In this document: positions 59,568 to 64,000 of the stretch, one piece after another
How the letters are laid out: each line of letters starts with the position of its first letter
How positions within the stretch are numbered: the first letter of the stretch is position 1
Assembly: GCF_000002425.4 (NCBI RefSeq)
Contig: NC_037254.1
Coordinates: 21,827,994-21,891,993 of the forward strand
Source: Physcomitrium patens
Lineage: Eukaryota; Streptophyta; Bryopsida; Funariales; Funariaceae
Direction of reading: 5' to 3'
DNA: 64,000 nt
Position numbers and translations under genes: made by a program
The notes under the pieces: generated by a model
Database searches by the model: none
The model's input: only the letters and a program-made list of their open reading frames with translations
Told to the model about the DNA's origin: nothing

Positions 59568-61762
59568 TGTATCTTTTTTTAAAATAACATAAGTAAAGAT
59601 GATCATGTTGGCAACAAGATGTGATTACTTCATTATAATATCAAGATATTTAATGTTTTTGATAAATTAGATTATTATAGACTAAAATTATTTCTTATTT
59701 ATAAAGAAAGCAATTCAATTACTTATTAATTACACATATCAAAGTCTATGAAGATTCATCTTGCCTTTCATATATCTCTTTATAAGCCATTCAATATAGT
59801 GGATATATTGCGAAGAAGACAAATACCATCTTTTCTTATAGAATTTGATAATTATTAAGTTTTTAAAATTAAAAAAAGTCTTAGACTAAAGGCAATACCA
59901 AAATAGGTCAAAATATTTTGTTTATTCGTGCAAATATATGAGCTCTCAATTATGATCTAAAATTTAATTTTTTTTATTTTCCTATTTTATATTAATTGAA
60001 CATATTAGATTAAGATTTATATATGTAGAGTTTGGTTTTATAGAATTTTTAGGATTGCAATTTTTGATGGTACAAACTACAGTCTAATTCCTTGAATTAG
60101 GTTAATTAGGACCAAAATGATAAGAGTTAGAAAATTAAAATAACAACTTAGTTACTTTTAATAACTTAGAAATTGTTAGTCACTACTATGAAGGTTGACT
60201 AAAAGCCTATGAATTCACCTATAATCATTTCACATAATTTAGAATGAATTATAATTATAATTTTATAAAATATTAAGTAAAATTTAGCAATGACAATTTT
60301 AAAATTTCCTCCAATTCAACAAATTCAAGCGGCATAGTAGTTCTTCTAATTAATGGAAGCCTTTTTAATGCTATAGTGACACAAAATTCACCCCATGGAG
60401 TGAAGAAAATAAGATCAGCATCCTTTCCTTTAAAATACAAGTAGAGCAGTGAAATTCTCATTTTATAGGATTTTACAATAATTGCTAAGATCCTTAAAGG
60501 TAAAAACTTTCATAAAAATTACAAATGAGCATGGATTGAGGCATGAAAGTAGTCGATTTTAGCATAAAAAAGTATTTTGAATACAATGATGAAGTTAGAT
60601 TTATCAAAAGGTGCTTTCTTGACCACTTAGAAGAGCCATCAGCTTTGATAACGAAATTGGCTCTTGGATGAATGAAGGCTACAGATCTACATAAGGGATC
60701 TTAGAGATCAAAAGAAGAGATGTTGCCACCCTCCCACAATCCACCACTAAATTTGTATAAGAGTGTCTTGGTTCTCCAAGCCTTTTCTCTCTCTTCTTTT
60801 GGTGAAGGACAAAGTCATGCTAAATTTTGGCTCTAAATTCTAATCTTAATTTTATTTTTGATTTTTAATCTCATTGTGAACTTATAGTTGTGTATGTATG
60901 GATCTTAAGTTGTGAATCATGGTCATTGGATTTTAAGACATAGGTCATTGTGATAGATAGCTCCCTTGTATTAAAATAAATGGAAGATAAGTTAGAAGAT
61001 AAAAGATATTATCTTAGATAAGTTGCTAATGGTCAAAGGGTAGACAAAGGATGAAAGAAAGTTACTAAGGTGGCGGCTAGGGTTTAAAGTGGCGGCTAAA
61101 TTAAGAAGATTCTAGGGTTTAGTTGGATGAAAGTAAGATAAATACTAGCCAAAATGGATGTAACCTCTACCTATAAGTAAAAGGATTTGAAAGTGAGAGG
61201 CATCTCATTCCACACTTCTCTTGTGTCTAACCTTGCTGATTTCTACTTATTTGTGTCTTGTTTATAATGTTTTTTTAATAGGTTATGGGCCCACACACAC
61301 TTTGTTGTGCTATTCAAATAAGTTGAAGTCATTTGCTGGTTGTTGCTCTTGTGTGGAATAGATCCTATGGTATTTGCTAATATTAGAGATTCTATGATCT
61401 AATCTGGTGTTTTGACATGTGGAGGTTATGATTTGGGCCTTATAGATCTCATACATTAGTTTGAAGGTTCTTAACTCCTAGGATTAAGTGATTAAGACCT
61501 TATACAAAGACCTTGATAGTGTCTTTAATTTTATAGTGAAAAAGTGAGTTTTATGAGTCGAAGTACTTTATAGTAAGGATGATTCGAGTTCACATACTTG
61601 TAAGAGGCTTCAAAAGTTGATTTGGGAGTGTTTGGAGTGAAGAAATATTCATTTGTTTACAAGAGGGCATTCAGAGATTTTGCTAGTACAAAATTATTTT
61701 AGTGCTTTTAAGCACATAGAGACTCTTTTTCTTGATATATTTTGATAGACCTCTTCTAAGAC
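59568..61762. other. AT-rich spacer, possible copia LTR
   Basis: No supportable gene is visible. The minus-strand frame 60273-60461 (IFFTPWGEFCVTIALKRLPL) is unexplained. Sequence from about 60960 to 61290 may include the LTR and leader of the copia gag start at 61763, but the LTR ends could not be fixed. Confidence 0.4.
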
Positions 61763-61905
61763 ATGGCTTCACGTAACGGTGAAGGTTTGAGAGTGATTGA
61801 GAAGTTTAGAGGTGACAATTTCTACCATTGGAACGTCAAAATGGAGCTTTTGTTGGAATCTTTGGACCTTTAGGACATTGTAGATGAAAATTTTTCTAAA
61901 AAAAT
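61763..61905 (+). pseudogene. Ty1/copia gag N-terminus relic
   Basis: The ATG at 61763 starts a 37-codon frame with the typical copia gag opening: FRGDNFYHWNVKMELLLESL, then DL-stop-DIVDENF, where the conserved Trp codon of DLWDIV is now TAG at 61874. The gag signal is lost beyond about 61905. Confidence 0.7.
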
Positions 61906-62089
61906 AATAAAAATAAAGAATATTTTTTATATTCTAAGAATAAAAAACTAATCTATATATAATTCAAAAGTTTATAGATTTAGAATTAAAAGTTTTGAAA
62001 AGAATCAATAATTGTGGATTCATTGAAAAATATTGTGATTTTTTTAAAATATATGATAGTAGATCCAACATCAAATAATTTGATTTAAG

Positions 62090-62780
62090 GTGTTTATTTA
62101 GAATTAGATGATAATAAGACACTAAAAGATGATTATTTCACTAATAAGTCTATTTTATTTCTTTAAAATTATAATATTAATGAGTTAAATTAGCATGCTA
62201 TGTAAAGACTTCTTAAAGTTTTATGTATTTATTTCAATGTAAATATAGCAATTATAGAAGATGGTATAGATAATGATAATTATTATCCAACCAAGTATTT
62301 GAAAAGTTTAAATCCATCTAAATTGCCACTATTTAGCTTAAAACTTAAGATTAGATGTTTTATTATACTATTGTAAAATATTATTCTGCATCAAGGACTT
62401 TGCAATGGATCATGGTTTATCATCACGCAATTGATTAATTGAGTTTTATAGAGGTAAGTCTTTTATTTAGAGACTACAAATGACGATTGGCTTTCAAAGA
62501 TCATATTATGTCTATCATCTAAAGATATTCCTTTCAAGTTGCAACAAAGAAAGTTTCTAATAAAGGTAGGATTTGCAATGACCATTAACAACTCTCAAGG
62601 ACAATTGCTAAAGAATATAAGAATAGATCTTAGAACCTTGGCATTTGTACATAGACAATTGTATGATGCCCTATGATAATGCACTTCTTTGAATATGATA
62701 AAGATCCTATATCCAAAAAATAATGATGATGAAAATACCACCATAAATGCAATTTATCTAGAAGTTCTTATAACTTAGTT
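62090..62780 (+). pseudogene. Helitron helicase C-terminal relic
   Basis: Plus-strand pieces, in order, match the Pif1-like helicase of RepHel proteins: DYFTNKSILFL, then YYPTKYLKSLNPSKLPLFSL, then HQGLCNGSWFII, then LSSKDIPFKLQQRKFLIKVG, FAMTINNSQGQLLKNIRIDL, FVHRQLYDAL, two stops, CTSLNMIKIL. The motif FAMTIN.SQGQ..K is diagnostic of the helicase C-terminus. Frameshifts and stops show it is dead. No Rep domain or terminal CTRR hairpin could be identified. Confidence 0.8.
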
Positions 62781-63299
62781 ATTTTAGTTATTGTTAATAT
62801 GAAATATAAAAAATCGTATGTGTAAATTAAAATAAAGAAACATTAATTTTTCTATCTTTATGCATATACTCTTTTTCTTATATTGTTTTAGAAGTGGTCA
62901 ATTTTTAACTTACCAACTAAAAGTTAAGATTTTACAACTTCTTTGTTGCCAAAAACTCAAATTTCAACTAATAAATTTCTAATAATTAATAATTTAATAA
63001 TTTAATTTCTAATAATTAATAAATTTCTGTTATTGATTGTGTTTTTATAGATGGAGGTGTGTTTATGAACGAATTAGTATACTTTTACACATATGGTTTT
63101 TACACAATTGGATGTTGCACATGAGCTGGTTATTTGTTGAGGCAATTCGATGCCTAAGGCAAAGATCTTTATTAAACATATTTTAGACAATTCAATTGCT
63201 TGGGGACATTTTTTTTAAAGCTATAACTCAATAACCCTGGTTTACATATGAAAAAAAAAAACAAAACAGACCAAAATAAAACAAATAGATAAAGCTGGT

Positions 63300-63330
<31 letters not shown>

Positions 63331-64000
63331 CATATACATATGTAATTAAAATTTCAGTTTGAGGAAATGATGCATCTGTAACTTATGATTGTGTGTAATT
63401 TTCTGTTTTTCATCCATAACCCTGATCATGTTAATTTATTGTATTTTGTAAATGTAAAATAGTTCTTAACAAACGACTCAGAATAAAGTCACATGATACA
63501 TAAATTAGAAAAATGAAATGTAGTATTTTTGAATAAATTTGATTTTTTTTATTTATTAAAGTTTCAAAAAAAATACATAAAAGGAAGGTAAAATAGATGA
63601 ATTGGTATATATACATATATATATAAAAAAATATATTAAAGTGTAAAAAGAAGCTTTTTCATCAATAACACTATGTTGAGTAAATTATTTGGATTTTGAT
63701 TTTTGACATATTGAAGCCTTAAGTATAAAAATAGGTACTAATGCCACATTAATTTTTTTATAATTTCTTTTTTAAATATGCTTCAATAGATTTTTAAAAC
63801 TTTGGTGCATTTTTAAATGTTTTGATTAAGAATACCATTGAAAAAAAATCTGAATTTGTAATTTGTTTTTCATTCATTTACAATCTTTTAAAAATTATAA
63901 TCTTCACTTCCATGACTTCTTGATACTATATTGCACTTGAGGATTTGTATCTTTATGGATGATTCGTTTGTAAGTGACTTAGTACTATTTGTAGATACAT
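62781..64000. other. AT-rich end of window
   Basis: No gene is visible. It contains a (TA)n tract at 63304-63328 and short direct duplications such as TTTCTAATAATTAATAA near 62980-63025. Confidence 0.5.

Noticed and set aside
1..64000. tRNA, rRNA or organellar insertions
   Set aside because: No cloverleaf, rRNA core or plastid/mitochondrial gene was noticed, though a covariance-model scan was not possible.

Overview
This is nuclear DNA of a land plant, most likely a bryophyte. A moss with a low-GC genome, such as Physcomitrium or a relative, would fit, but the species cannot be fixed from this sequence. The evidence is spliced GT-AG genes, a chloroplast-division dynamin (DRP5B/ARC5), a plant bifunctional nuclease (BBD) and an ASCL/PKSA-type polyketide synthase. 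These sit in very AT-rich DNA full of Ty3/gypsy chromoviruses, Ty1/copia relics and a Helitron relic.

Three host genes can be read to base resolution. (1) 5052-6536, minus: an ASCL/PKSA-type type III polyketide synthase, 3 exons, 418 aa, of the family that makes alkyl-pyrone precursors of sporopollenin. (2) 20376-21395, plus: a single-exon 339-aa BBD nuclease with a TATA box at 19961 and a long leader. (3) 26503-33973, minus: DRP5B, 19 coding exons in frame throughout, 982 aa, with a serine-rich N-terminal extension of about 200 residues. A weaker candidate gene lies at 10362-11083, and a possible micro-ORF behind a TATA box lies at 34581-34877.

Layout: 1-2984, decayed copia with two LTRs in inverted orientation; 2985-5051, unassigned with palindromes; 5052-6536, ASCL; 6537-12156, mostly unassigned; 12157-16180, decayed copia (minus); 16408-16986, solo gypsy LTR; 17190-17493, diverged tandem duplication; 17780-18240, LRR relic of an NB-LRR-type gene; 19961-21395, BBD; 21396-25200, AT-rich desert; 25202-25590, foldback/MITE; 26503-33973, DRP5B; 33974-37139, spacer; 37145-59567, a nested gypsy block; 59568-64000, AT-rich with a copia gag start and a Helitron helicase relic.

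The gypsy block can be dated in layers. Element 1 (37145-44861, TSD TATTC) carries a 1.4-kb solo LTR of another family (S1) inside its integrase. Element 3 (44931-59567) is an older relative, split in integrase by a second S copy (S2, 47096-55271). S2 holds an 830-bp degenerate CCTAAA-like tract and is itself split by element 2 (48262-54390, TSD CTTGG). Elements 1, 2 and 3 all encode gag, then pol in the -1 frame ending in a chromodomain, then an extra sense-strand ORF between pol and the polypurine tract. That ORF is recognisably homologous between two different LTR families. The LTR of element 2 has an array of perfect heat-shock elements just upstream of its TATA box.
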